From Janthinobacterium rivuli (GTDB lineage: Bacteria; Pseudomonadota; Gammaproteobacteria; Burkholderiales; Burkholderiaceae_D), in assembly GCF_009208735.1 (NCBI RefSeq), contig NZ_WFLJ01000008.1, positions 1-64,000 on the forward strand: a stretch of 64,000 nt of DNA. Reading direction: 5' to 3'. The notes under the pieces were generated by a model. It worked only from the letters and a program-made list of their open reading frames with translations. It was not told where the DNA came from and did no database searches. The translations under genes and the position numbers were made by a program. Shown in pieces: positions 34,194-43,200 of this stretch. Within the stretch, counting starts at the first letter, position 1, and the number at the start of each line of letters is the position of its first letter.

Positions 34194-34556
34194 TTACATG
34201 GGGACGGGCGTGTTGTTGTTCAGGTCGATGAATCCGCGCAGCAGGCGATAGGCTTTCCACAGCCAGGCCACGCCCCACACGACGAAGGCCAGCGGAATGC
34301 CGATCAGCGTGATCCACAGGATGGCGCCGACGACGATCCAGGCCATATACCACCAGAAGGAACGGATCATCCAGCTGTGATGGCTGTACACGAAGGTCCC
34401 GGCCGCCTCGTCCCGCTTCACATAATTGATGATGAGCGGAATGAAGGAAAACGCGCCCAGCGAAAACACGAAGCTGGCGCCATGTATCAGGTACAACCAC
34501 CAGGCCAGGTTTTTGGTCTGCTGGAGTTGGGTATCTAAAATAATATCTTGTGACAT
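34194..34556 (-). CDS. DUF4870-type small membrane protein
   Basis: A 120-residue inner-membrane protein with three hydrophobic segments (about 16-40, 65-95 and a final shorter one) and the sequence AWWLYLIHGASFVF, HSWMIRSFWWYMAW typical of DUF4870 proteins. Function unknown. ATG 34556 is close to the divergent serine hydrolase gene (84-126 bases depending on start). Confidence 0.75.
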   Translation of the reverse strand: MSQDIILDTQLQQTKNLAWWLYLIHGASFVFSLGAFSFIPLIINYVKRDEAAGTFVYSHHSWMIRSFWWYMAWIVVGAILWITLIGIPLAFVVWGVAWLWKAYRLLRGFIDLNNNTPVPM

Positions 34557-34681
34557 GAAGGCTCCCGTCGTTGCTCAATTTTTAATTGTAACAAGCAAAG
34601 CGGCGCGGGAGCGCAGTCCATGAAAAAAGGCGAAATACATTGTTGAAACGAGATCGATATCCCGCCTTGGCCGCGCGCGCC

Positions 34682-36508
34682 ATGTCCTGGCTGCGGCGCG
34701 CCGTGCCGGCCTTGCTGCTGTGCGCCACGGCGGCCCATGCCGCCGGCCCCACCCTGGAGGCGGAATTCGCCGCCGGCTTGAAGGACGAGGGCCTGGCAGG
34801 CGCCGTCTGGAGTGAAGTCTTGCCCGATGGAACAGTCAAAGTCGGCGCGTCCGGCCTGCGCGATGCCGCCAAGCACATGCCCATGCAGGCGGACACGCGC
34901 ATGCAGGTCGGTTCCGTGGGCAAGGTGGCGCTGGCGCTGGGCGTCTTGCGCCTGGTCAGCGAAGACCGGCTCACGCTCGACACGCCCGTGCAGCAGGTGC
35001 TGCCGGAACTGGCGCTGAACAACCCGTGGCAAACCAGCGACCCCGTGCGCATCCGCCACCTGCTGGCGCATACGTCCGGCCTCGATAATGTGCGCTTCTG
35101 GCAGGCGTTCAGCCTGAACCCGGCGCCGGACACGCCGCTGGCCGATGCTTTTGACGGCGGGCGCAATCTGCTGCGCGTGCGCGCCCGGCCCGGCAGCCGC
35201 TATGCGTATTCCAACATGGCTTATGGCTTGCTGGGCATGGTGATCGAAAAAGTCACGGGCCAGCCGTATGAGCGCTATCTCGATGCGCAGCTGCTGCGGC
35301 CGCTGGGCATGGCGGACAGCACGTTTGCCTTCGTTACCCAGGCGGGTGCGCAGGCGGACCCGCGCCTGGCCATGGGCTACTTCGAGCATGGCGTGGCCCA
35401 GCCGGCCGTGCCCCAGTATCTGCGCCCGGCCGCGCAGTTCACCACCACGGCGGCCGACATGGGCAAGCTGGCGCAATTCCTGATGGGCGATGGCAAGCTG
35501 CAGGGCGAGCGCTTCATCGACCTGGCGTTGATGGGCGCCTTGTCCGAACCGGCCGGCACGGATGCGGCGCAGGCGGGCCTGGCAACGGGCCATGGCTTGG
35601 CGCTGGCCGTGCGCGACCGCCACAATGTCGTCGGCGCCTGCCACCCTGGCACGGCCGTGGGTTTCCGCGCCATGCTGTGCCTGTATCCGGAGCAGGAAAG
35701 CGCTTTTTTTGTTGCCTTCAACACGGACGCCGAGCAGGCAGACTATGAACGTTTCAACCGCCTGCTGCTGCGCGACCTGGAACTGCCGCTGCGCGCGCCA
35801 GCGCCGCAGGGCACGCCCGCGCCCACGGTGGAAAACTGGCAGGGCGTGTATGTGCCGTCACCCAGCCCCATGGCCAGCATGGCCTGGGTCGACGCCGTGT
35901 TCGGCTTTACGCGCCTGAAATGGGATGGCGAATCGCTGTTCCTGATCCCGTTCCAGGGCGAGCCGAAGGAACTGGAACCGGTGGGCGGCTTGCTGTTCCG
36001 CGCCAGCGACCGCAGCACGCCGTCGCACGTGCTGATGCAGGAGGATGGCAAGCATATCCTCAGCGACGGCTTGCGCAGCTATGAGCGCGCGTCGATGCTG
36101 CGCATGCTGGTGTTGTGGGGCAGCCTGGCCCTGGGCATGGCGGGCTTGCTGTATGTGCTGGTGGTGGGCGTGTGGCGCGCCGCGCTGCGCAGACTGGGGC
36201 GGGGCGGCCACCTGTTCGCGCCACTGCTGTCGCTGCTGGCGCTGCTCCTGCCGCTGCCGTTTTTCTATTTCCAGTCCTATCTGCGCCTGGGCGACGTGAC
36301 CATCGCCAGCGTGTTGCTGGCGCTGGTGACGGGGGCGCTGCCGCTGGCGACGGCGTTCGGCCTGGCCCGCTGCTGGCGCAGCCGCGGCACGGCGGCCGAG
36401 GCGGGTTCATGGGCGAAATGGGATTGGGTGGCCTTGCTGGCGGTCTTGCAACTGCTGCTGGTGCTGGCCTGGTGGGGGCTGCTGCCGCTGCGGCTGTGGC
36501 AGCTGTAG
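34682..36508 (+). CDS. Membrane-anchored serine hydrolase, beta-lactamase/PBP4-like family
   Basis: About 608 residues (longer TTG start at 34640 possible, which follows a GGCG-like site). A signal peptide (ARAMSWLRRAVPALLLCATAAHA) leads into a class C-type beta-lactamase fold with SxxK as GSVGKV (Ser near residue 81 of the longer form), YxN as YSN in RYAYSNMAYG and a GHGLAL region. After about residue 480 there are four hydrophobic helices, so the C-terminus is membrane-embedded. Substrate could be a D-Ala peptide or an ester; no beta-lactam resistance role is implied by context. Convergent with the 88-residue gene at 36516. Confidence 0.7.
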   Translation: MSWLRRAVPALLLCATAAHAAGPTLEAEFAAGLKDEGLAGAVWSEVLPDGTVKVGASGLRDAAKHMPMQADTRMQVGSVGKVALALGVLRLVSEDRLTLDTPVQQVLPELALNNPWQTSDPVRIRHLLAHTSGLDNVRFWQAFSLNPAPDTPLADAFDGGRNLLRVRARPGSRYAYSNMAYGLLGMVIEKVTGQPYERYLDAQLLRPLGMADSTFAFVTQAGAQADPRLAMGYFEHGVAQPAVPQYLRPAAQFTTTAADMGKLAQFLMGDGKLQGERFIDLALMGALSEPAGTDAAQAGLATGHGLALAVRDRHNVVGACHPGTAVGFRAMLCLYPEQESAFFVAFNTDAEQADYERFNRLLLRDLELPLRAPAPQGTPAPTVENWQGVYVPSPSPMASMAWVDAVFGFTRLKWDGESLFLIPFQGEPKELEPVGGLLFRASDRSTPSHVLMQEDGKHILSDGLRSYERASMLRMLVLWGSLALGMAGLLYVLVVGVWRAALRRLGRGGHLFAPLLSLLALLLPLPFFYFQSYLRLGDVTIASVLLALVTGALPLATAFGLARCWRSRGTAAEAGSWAKWDWVALLAVLQLLLVLAWWGLLPLRLWQL

Positions 36509-36515
36509 CGGGCGC

Positions 36516-36782
36516 TCAGCGCCAGGCTTGCAGCAGCCGGCGCCACCAGCGCTGCGCTGGCGTGGCCTGCACGGCGTGCTTGGCGCGCCCGGCCCGCTTG
36601 GCGCGATAGCTGGCCGCCGCCATCTGCAGGCCGACGCGGTCCATCGCCGCCATCGCCTCCGCTTCCTGCGGCGACAAGCCATGCCGCAAGGCTTGCGCTC
36701 GGGGTTCCAGCAGGAAGGCGGCACGCACGGCGTCGTCCGTGTACAGCCTGGCCAGATAGGTTTCCAGGGCGGGTGAACTCAT
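36516..36782 (-). CDS. Small helical protein of the MNIO operon, Nif11/Os1348-like N-terminus
   Basis: An 88-residue protein starting at ATG 36782, which overlaps the MNIO stop as ATGA. It is helical, with the pattern LARLYTDDAVRAAFLLEPR, LRHGLSPQEAEAMAAMD and VGLQMAAASYRAKR, and a basic C-terminus ending QRWWRRLLQAWR. This pattern is reminiscent of the short helical domains (Nif11/Os1348 type) that accompany ribosomal peptide modification enzymes, but I cannot confirm the family. It lacks cysteines, so it is not the modified peptide itself; a partner or recognition protein of the MNIO is the likeliest role. Confidence 0.55.
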   Translation of the reverse strand: MSSPALETYLARLYTDDAVRAAFLLEPRAQALRHGLSPQEAEAMAAMDRVGLQMAAASYRAKRAGRAKHAVQATPAQRWWRRLLQAWR

Positions 36783-37618
36783 GCGCTGCGCCCCGCGCGC
36801 AAGGCCGCGCGCGCCCATTCCAGCTGGCCCAGCACGTGCTCGAACGACGGGTAATTGCCGTCGCGTTCGACGATCACCGTCAACGGTTGCGGCGCATGGC
36901 GCGCCAGCACGGTCAACAGGTCGAAGACGGCGGACGGCACGTCGTGCAGATGGTCGTCCAGCAGGCGCTGGCCGCCGTCAGGCGCGGCGATCCAGTGGCC
37001 GCCGCTCAGGTGCACGGCGCCGACCCGCTCCAGGGGCAGGCGCTGCAGCAGTTGCTCCGGGTCATGACCGAAATTGACGGCGTTCGCATACAGGTTGTGC
37101 AGGTCCAGCAGCAGCGGCACTTGCGCGCCGTGGATGATGCGCGCCAGCCACTCGGCTTCGTCCAGCGTGCTGCCGGGCGGCTGGACCAGGGTGGCGATGT
37201 TTTCCATCAGCGGCGCGCTGCCGACGATGCGCGTGGCCAGCGCGATATTGGCGATGGCGCCGGCGGCGCTGCACGGCGTGCGCGGCGGCGCCGCCAGGTG
37301 GCCGATCTCGATGCCGCCGGCGCGCACGAAACACAGGTGCTCGGACCACGATTCGGCTGGCACCTCCTTCATCAGGCGCGCCATCGCATGCAGGCGGCGC
37401 GGGTCGGCGGGCATCGTCGACGCCAGGCCCATGCCGACGCCGTGCAGGCTGACGGGCACCTGGCGCGCCAGGCTGCGCAAGGCCGCGATGCGGGCGCGCG
37501 CGGCGCCGTAGTAATCGTCGGCGATCACTTCCAGCACGTCGATGTGGGCCAGGTTGGACAGGATGCCGGCAGCCAGTTCGCCGCGCCAGCCCAGGCCGAC
37601 GCGGTCGCGCGTGGCCAC
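36779..37618 (-). CDS. DUF692 multinuclear non-haem iron oxidase (MNIO)
   Basis: About 279 residues from GTG 37618. The MNIO hallmarks are all visible: VSLHGVGMGL, SEHLCF, LMENIATL, LLLDLHNLYANA, VHLSGGHW, LHDVPS and VIVERDGNYP, which carry the His, Asp and Glu iron ligands of MbnB/TglH/bufferin-type enzymes. MNIO enzymes use two or three irons and oxygen to modify cysteines (oxazolone/thioamide, 3-thiaglutamate and others) in ribosomal peptides. A longer open frame to 37744 was not used: its N-terminal 40 residues merely reread the Gly/Cys-rich gene in another frame. GTG 37618 lies four bases after the TIGR04222 stop. Confidence 0.85.
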   Translation of the reverse strand: MATRDRVGLGWRGELAAGILSNLAHIDVLEVIADDYYGAARARIAALRSLARQVPVSLHGVGMGLASTMPADPRRLHAMARLMKEVPAESWSEHLCFVRAGGIEIGHLAAPPRTPCSAAGAIANIALATRIVGSAPLMENIATLVQPPGSTLDEAEWLARIIHGAQVPLLLDLHNLYANAVNFGHDPEQLLQRLPLERVGAVHLSGGHWIAAPDGGQRLLDDHLHDVPSAVFDLLTVLARHAPQPLTVIVERDGNYPSFEHVLGQLEWARAALRAGRSA

Positions 37619-37622
37619 CTGG

Positions 37623-38546
37623 CTAACTGCCACAGCCGCCGCCACCACCGCAACCGCCACAGCCGCTGCCGCCGCCGCCATCGCCGCCACCGTCGCCGCC
37701 ACCCGACGAGGAGTCGCCCGAGCTGCCGGACGACGAATCGCCACCGCTGTTTTGCCGCGGCACCGGGTACAGCTCGGCGACGTAGGCGTACACGGATGGC
37801 GGCAGGGCGCCGATGCCGAAGATGGCGGCCAACAGTGCCATGTCGGCGTTGCCGCCGCCTGCCTGCAGGCGCGAGGCGCGCAGGTTCAGGCGGCCAAACA
37901 GCATGCGCAGGTCGGTCAGCAAGCGCTGCGTGCTCCAGCTGGTCGACTGGGTGCGCAAGCCGCGCAGCATGAGCAGGAAGATCGCCAGCAGCAGCGCCAG
38001 GAACAGCAGGTTGTAATGCTGGCGGCCGATGGCGATGACGGCCTTGACGGCGGCCACCGTCAGCAGCAGCCAGTGCGCGACCCAGGTGATGCGTTCGCGC
38101 CGGCGCAGCAGCGGCGGGCCGACCAGCAATTCCTGCTGCGTCAAGGTGTCCAGGTAGGCGCGGCACGAGGGCTGCATCTCGGCCTGCGCGGCCAGCTCCC
38201 TGCTGTGGCCCTGGCGGCCCAGGTACAGCCGCAGCACGTCGCGTTCGATGTCATGGCTGGCGAAGCGCAGGCTGTCGGCGCTGGCCGTTTCCAGCAGCGG
38301 GCCATCGGCGCGCAGCAAGCCGCGGTCGACCAGCACGATGGCGGCGATCTTCACGGCTTCGAGCGCGCCGCCGCGCAGGAAGGCGATACGGTAGGGATCG
38401 TCGGCCAGCGACAGCTGGGCGTGCGGATTGCGCAATTCCTGGCGGATCAGCAGCTCGCGCGCCAGGTAGTACACGAGCAGGCCGAAGATCAGATAGGCCA
38501 GCAGGAACCACGGACCGCTCCAGTCAAACGGATTGACGCCGTTCAC
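37623..38546 (-). CDS. TIGR04222-type membrane protein with Gly/Cys-rich C-terminal tail
   Basis: A 307-residue inner-membrane protein starting at GTG 38546, which overlaps the nucleotidyltransferase stop (GTGA). One hydrophobic helix near 12-34 and two near 165-200 flank the conserved TIGR04222 block ADDPYRIAFLRGG, KIAAIVLVDRGLL. The last 45 residues switch to low complexity: Ser/Gly/Asp, then a Gly-rich end with three Cys (C296, C299, C305) in a CGGCGGGGGCGS tail. Apart from one Cys near 128, cysteines occur only in this tail. The family is known for such unusual tails. The tail is the best candidate substrate for the MNIO encoded right behind it. Confidence 0.75.
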   Translation of the reverse strand: MNGVNPFDWSGPWFLLAYLIFGLLVYYLARELLIRQELRNPHAQLSLADDPYRIAFLRGGALEAVKIAAIVLVDRGLLRADGPLLETASADSLRFASHDIERDVLRLYLGRQGHSRELAAQAEMQPSCRAYLDTLTQQELLVGPPLLRRRERITWVAHWLLLTVAAVKAVIAIGRQHYNLLFLALLLAIFLLMLRGLRTQSTSWSTQRLLTDLRMLFGRLNLRASRLQAGGGNADMALLAAIFGIGALPPSVYAYVAELYPVPRQNSGGDSSSGSSGDSSSGGGDGGGDGGGGSGCGGCGGGGGCGS

Positions 38547-39271
38547 TGCATCTGCTCCGCGTGTTCGCGCAGGCGTGCGGTAATGGCCATCAGGCCCGTG
38601 AAGGCGGGCAGGGCCTGCCCCGGCGCCAGGCGCGCCGTTTCGCGCGCCTTTGACATCGCTTGCAGGGCCGCGTGCAGGGCCGGTTCGCCCAGCTGGTCGA
38701 CAAACGTTTCGAGCGCCTGCTTGCCGGACAGCGCAGGCTTGCCCTCCAGCTGCGCCAGCGAGGCGGCCGCCGAGCGCAGGGGGCCGGCTACGTCGGCGAT
38801 GGCGCCGGCCAGCTGTTCTTCATTCAGGCTCACGAGCATATACCGTTCGCGCATGCGCACCTGCTGGTTCAGCAGCACTTGCCGCAGCCGCCGCAGCACG
38901 GCGTCGCGGCTGGTGTGCAGGCTGGCGAAAGGATCATTGCCCAGCAAGACCCGATGGCGCGCGATGATGTCGGCGAACTTGACGGCGAAGGCGTCGGCGG
39001 CCTGCGTCAATTCGCCCTCGAGCAGAAACATCACCTGCAAATCGATGGCGGCGTGCGCCAGGCGCAAGGGCCCGCGCAGCGCATCGGCCGCTGGCGGCGC
39101 AAAGCGCTTGAGCAGGAGCAGCAGGTTGACGTCGGAGGTGGCGCGCACCTGGCCATCGGCGGCCGAGCCGAACAGCACGGCAGCGACCAGGTCGGCGCCG
39201 AAGGCATTTTGCGCGGCGGCGACGAATACATCGAGGTGGCGTTGTATTTCTTCTGGCAGCGTTGGCGGCAT
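38543..39271 (-). CDS. Nucleotidyltransferase-like protein, first gene of the MNIO operon
   Basis: A 242-residue protein with a Pol beta-type nucleotidyltransferase N-terminus: LVAAVLFGSAADGQVRATSD, then VNLLLLLKR. Active NTases have GS...DxD; here the second Asp is Asn (SDVN), so catalysis is doubtful. An alpha-helical region (about 110-240) resembling the substrate-binding HEPN-like partner domain follows. ATG 39271 follows a GAAAG site; GTG 39286 would add five residues. Its stop overlaps the start of the TIGR04222 gene, placing it in the same operon. Upstream is 39272-39376, an AT-rich gap where the operon promoter should lie. Confidence 0.65.
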   Translation of the reverse strand: MPPTLPEEIQRHLDVFVAAAQNAFGADLVAAVLFGSAADGQVRATSDVNLLLLLKRFAPPAADALRGPLRLAHAAIDLQVMFLLEGELTQAADAFAVKFADIIARHRVLLGNDPFASLHTSRDAVLRRLRQVLLNQQVRMRERYMLVSLNEEQLAGAIADVAGPLRSAAASLAQLEGKPALSGKQALETFVDQLGEPALHAALQAMSKARETARLAPGQALPAFTGLMAITARLREHAEQMQ

Positions 39272-39376
39272 GCGGCGTTCTTTCACGACGGGTTGGCGGG
39301 TTGATCACAAGTTTGCAATATAGCAAAAATATGCCGCCCCGCGCGCACCGTCTGGCGCCGCGTCCTTGTCCCTGAC

Positions 39377-40243
39377 TCAGGTCAATACGTTGAGCAAGCC
39401 ATCGAGTCCCACGAAGTTCAGCGCCACGTCGGCTTGCGAGCGCACCACAGGCTTGGCGCGGAAGGCCACGGACAGGCCGGCGATGCCCATCATCTTCAAG
39501 TCGTTGGCGCCGTCGCCCATGACGATGGCCTGTGCGGGGGAAATGCCCAGCTCCGCGCACACGCGCTCCACGGTGCGGCGTTTTTCCTCGGCGTCGACGA
39601 TGCCCCCCAACACTTTGCCCGTCAGCTTGCCGTCGACGATTTCCAGTTCGTTCGCGTGCGTGTAATCGAGGCCCAGGCGTTCCTTCAGGCGCGTCGTGAA
39701 GAAGGTAAAGCCGCCCGACACCAGCAGGGTTTTCAGGCCGGCCTTTTGCACGGCCGCCAGCATCGCTTCCGCGCCCGGCGACAGTTTTAACCGTTCATCG
39801 TAGACGCGCTGCAGGGCCGACGCATCGAGGCCTTCGAGCAGGGCCACGCGCTGCTTCAGGCTGGCGGCGAAATCGAGTTCGCCGCGCATGGCCGCTTCCG
39901 TGATGGCCGCCACCTGCGGTTTCAAGCCCTGCATGTCGGCGATTTCATCGATGCATTCGATGGTGATCAGGGTCGAATCCATGTCCATCGCCACGAGCTT
40001 GAATTCGCTGAGCTCGCGCTGGCCCATCATGTAGGTGGCGTCCAGCTGCGCCGCCTGGGCCGCCACTTCGATGGTGGGGCGCAGCGCGGGCGAGTAGGCG
40101 ATCTGTTCGCAGCGCACGGCGTTCGGTCCCAGGCGCGTGATGGACGTGGGCGCGGCCAGCGCGGCGATGCGCTCGAGGCGGGCGCTGTCGCCGTCCAGGC
40201 CTTGCAGGATCAGATTCATGGTGATGGAAGTGGTGGTGGTCAT
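39377..40243 (-). CDS. serB: Phosphoserine phosphatase SerB
   Basis: A 288-residue HAD-superfamily enzyme that makes serine from phosphoserine. A beta-rich N-terminal regulatory part (1-75) is followed by the catalytic motif AMDMDSTLI (Asp nucleophile), SGGFTFF for motif II and MGDGANDLKMM for motif III. ATG 40243 is chosen; upstream start 40258 and internal 40219 are alternatives. It ends at a gap of about 100 bases before the MNIO operon and starts 31 bases after the mfd stop. Confidence 0.92.
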   Translation of the reverse strand: MTTTTSITMNLILQGLDGDSARLERIAALAAPTSITRLGPNAVRCEQIAYSPALRPTIEVAAQAAQLDATYMMGQRELSEFKLVAMDMDSTLITIECIDEIADMQGLKPQVAAITEAAMRGELDFAASLKQRVALLEGLDASALQRVYDERLKLSPGAEAMLAAVQKAGLKTLLVSGGFTFFTTRLKERLGLDYTHANELEIVDGKLTGKVLGGIVDAEEKRRTVERVCAELGISPAQAIVMGDGANDLKMMGIAGLSVAFRAKPVVRSQADVALNFVGLDGLLNVLT

Positions 40244-40274
40244 GGGGCTATCCTGCAAAAATGATAGAAATAGT

Positions 40275-43200
40275 CTACACCGTCAATTGCTTGATGGTGG
40301 TCTTGATCTGCGTCACGCGCGCGGCCAGGTCCGGCATGGCGGCCGTGATTTTCAGCTTGTCCTGGCCATGCAGCTTGATATGGCGGTTCTTCTGGATCAA
40401 GTCGATGATGCGCATCGGATCGATGGGCGGCTTGGCCATGAATTGCAGGGTGGCCGCCTCGCCATGCACGTCGATCTTGACGATGCCCACGGTTTTCGCC
40501 GCGATGCGCAGGCGGTGCGTCTCGATCAGGGCCTTGACGGCGTCGGGCAGCTTGCCGAAGCGGTCGATCAGCTCTTCCTGGATATCGTCGATTTTCTCCT
40601 GCGTGGCGCAGTTGGCCAGGCGTTTGTAAATCGACAGGCGTTCGTGCACGTCGCCGCAGAAATCGGCCGGCAGCAGGGCCGGCACGTGCAGGTTGATTTC
40701 CGTCGTCGACGCCAGCGGCGCGGCCAGGTCCGGCTCCTTGCCGGCTTTCAGCGAGCGCACGGCTTCGTTGAGCATGTCCGAATACAGCTGGAAGCCGATT
40801 TCCGTCATCTCGCCCGACTGGCTCTCGCCCAGCACCTCGCCGGCGCCGCGGATTTCCAGGTCGTGCATGGCCAGGTAAAAGCCGCTGCCCAGTTCTTCCA
40901 TCTGCTGGATGGCGTCCAGGCGGCGCTGCGCCAGTTTCGTGAGACCCTGCACGTCGTGCACCAGCAGGTAGGCGTAGGCCTGGTGATGCGAGCGCCCGAC
41001 CCGGCCGCGCAACTGGTGCAGCTGCGCCAGGCCGAACTTGTCGGCGCGGTGCATGATGATGGTGTTCGCCGTCGGCACGTCGATGCCCGTCTCGATGATC
41101 GTCGTGCACAGGAGGATGTTGAAGCGCTGGGCAACGAAGTCGCGCATGACCTTTTCCAGGTCGCGCTCGTGCATCTGGCCGTGCGCCACGGCGATGCGCG
41201 CCTCGGGCAGCAATTCCGTCAGCATGGCCAGGCGGTTCTGGATGGTTTCCACCTCGTTGTGCAGGAAGTAGATCTGGCCGCCCCGTTTGAGTTCGCGCAG
41301 ACACGCTTCGCGGATGATGGCTTCGCCTTCGCTGCGCACGAACGTCTTGATGGCCAGGCGCTTTTGCGGCGCCGTGGCGATGATGGAAAAGTCGCGCAAG
41401 CCTTCCAGCGCCATGCCCAGGGTGCGCGGGATCGGCGTGGCCGTCAGGGTCAGCACGTCCACTTCCGCGCGCAGCGCTTTCAAGGCTTCCTTCTGGCGCA
41501 CGCCGAACCTGTGTTCCTCGTCGATGATGACGAGGCCCAGGCGCGTGAATTTCACGTCATCGGACAGCAGTTTATGCGTGCCGATGACGATGTCGATGGT
41601 GCCGTCGGCCATGCCCTTGAACGCCTGCGTGATCTCCTTGCCGCTGCGGAAACGCGACAATTCCGCGATGCGCACGGGCCAGTCGGCGAAGCGGTCGGCA
41701 AAGGTTTGCGCATGCTGCTCGGCCAGCAGGGTGGTGGGCGCCAGGATCGCCACCTGCTTGCCGCCCATGACGGCGATGAAGGCGGCGCGCAGCGCCACTT
41801 CCGTCTTGCCGAAGCCGACGTCGCCGCACACGAGGCGGTCCATCGGTTTACCGGACGTCATGTCCTTGATGACGTTGTGGATGGCCTCGGCCTGGTCCGG
41901 CGTTTCGTCGAAGCCGAAGCTGTCGGCGAAGCGCTGGTAGTCGTGCGACGAGAATTCGAAGGAGTGGCCCTGGCGCAGCGCGCGGCGCGCGTACAGGTTG
42001 AGCAGCTCGGCGGCCGTGTCGCGCACCTGTTCGGCGGCGCGCTTCTTCGCCTTTTCCCACTGGCCCGAGCCGAGCGAGTGCAGCGGCGCGTCTTCCGGCG
42101 AGGCGCCCGAATAGCGGGAAATGACGTGCAGCTGCGACACGGGCACGTACAGCTTGGTGTCCTTCGCGTATTCGAGATGCAGGAATTCCGTCTCGCCTTC
42201 GCCCAGGTCCATGCTGGTCAGGCCCATGTAGCGCCCGATGCCGTGGTTGATGTGCACCACGGGGTCGCCGATCTTCAGCTCCGACAGGTCGCGCACCATC
42301 GACTCGACCTGCGTCACGCCTTCCTGTTTCTTGGTGCCGACGCGGCGGCCGGAACCGGCATACAGTTCCGTCTCGGTGATGAAGGCCAGGTTGCCCTCGG
42401 GCGTAAACAGTTCGAAGCCCGCGTGCAGCGGCGCCACGCCCAGCATCAGCTTGGCGTCGGACTGCAGGAAGCCGTCGCTGCCTTCCACCGGCGTCAGGTG
42501 CAGATCGTATTCGGTGAAATACTGCTGCAGGGTTTCGCGGCGGCCGTTCGATTCGGCGCAGATCATCACGCGGCGGCCCGATTGCAGCAGATAGCTGCGC
42601 AGGTTGGCCAGCGGGTCGTCGGCGCGGCGGTTGACGGCGATGTTCGGCACGGGCGCCGACAGTTCGGACGCCAGCGCATCGTTCGATTTCGTGATCGCCA
42701 GGCGCGGATACGGCTTGGCCAGGCCGAAGAACTGTTCGTCGGACAGGAACAGCGCTTCGGGCGGCAAAATCGGCCGCTCGCGGTCGGCCTTCAGGAAGCG
42801 GTAGCGCGACTGGGTATCGGTCCAGAAGCGGCCGATGGCCGCGTCGATCTCTCCCACCAGGGCCAGCGAGGCGTCGGGCGGCAGGTAGTCGAACAGGGTG
42901 GCCGTCTGCTCGAAGAACAGGGGCAGGTAGTATTCGATGCCGGCCGAGGCGATGCCGCTGCTGATGTCCTTGTAGACGACCGAGCGCGATGGATCGCCTT
43001 CGAACTGTTCGCGCCAGCGGTTGCGGAAAGTGGTGCGGGCCGCTTCATCCATGGGAAATTCGCGGCCCGGCAGCAGCCGCACTTCGTGCACGGGGTACAG
43101 CGAGCGCTGGGTGTCGGCATCAAACGTGCGGATGGTCTCGATGGTGTCGCCGAACAGGTCCAGGCGGTAGGGCAGGGCGGACCCCATGGGGAACAGGTCG

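Noticed and set aside
34640..34681. TTG start for the membrane-anchored serine hydrolase
   Set aside because: Possible, but the ATG at 34682 gives a standard signal peptide; neither was settled and the longer form is mentioned in the entry.
37630..37700. GGC/GCC-rich run as a microsatellite or CRISPR-like repeat
   Set aside because: It encodes the Gly/Cys tail of the TIGR04222 protein in frame, with synonymous variation and no repeat-spacer pattern.
37619..37744. N-terminal extension of the DUF692 gene
   Set aside because: It only rereads the Gly/Cys-coding sequence of the upstream gene as Ala/Val runs; MNIO homology begins just after GTG 37618.
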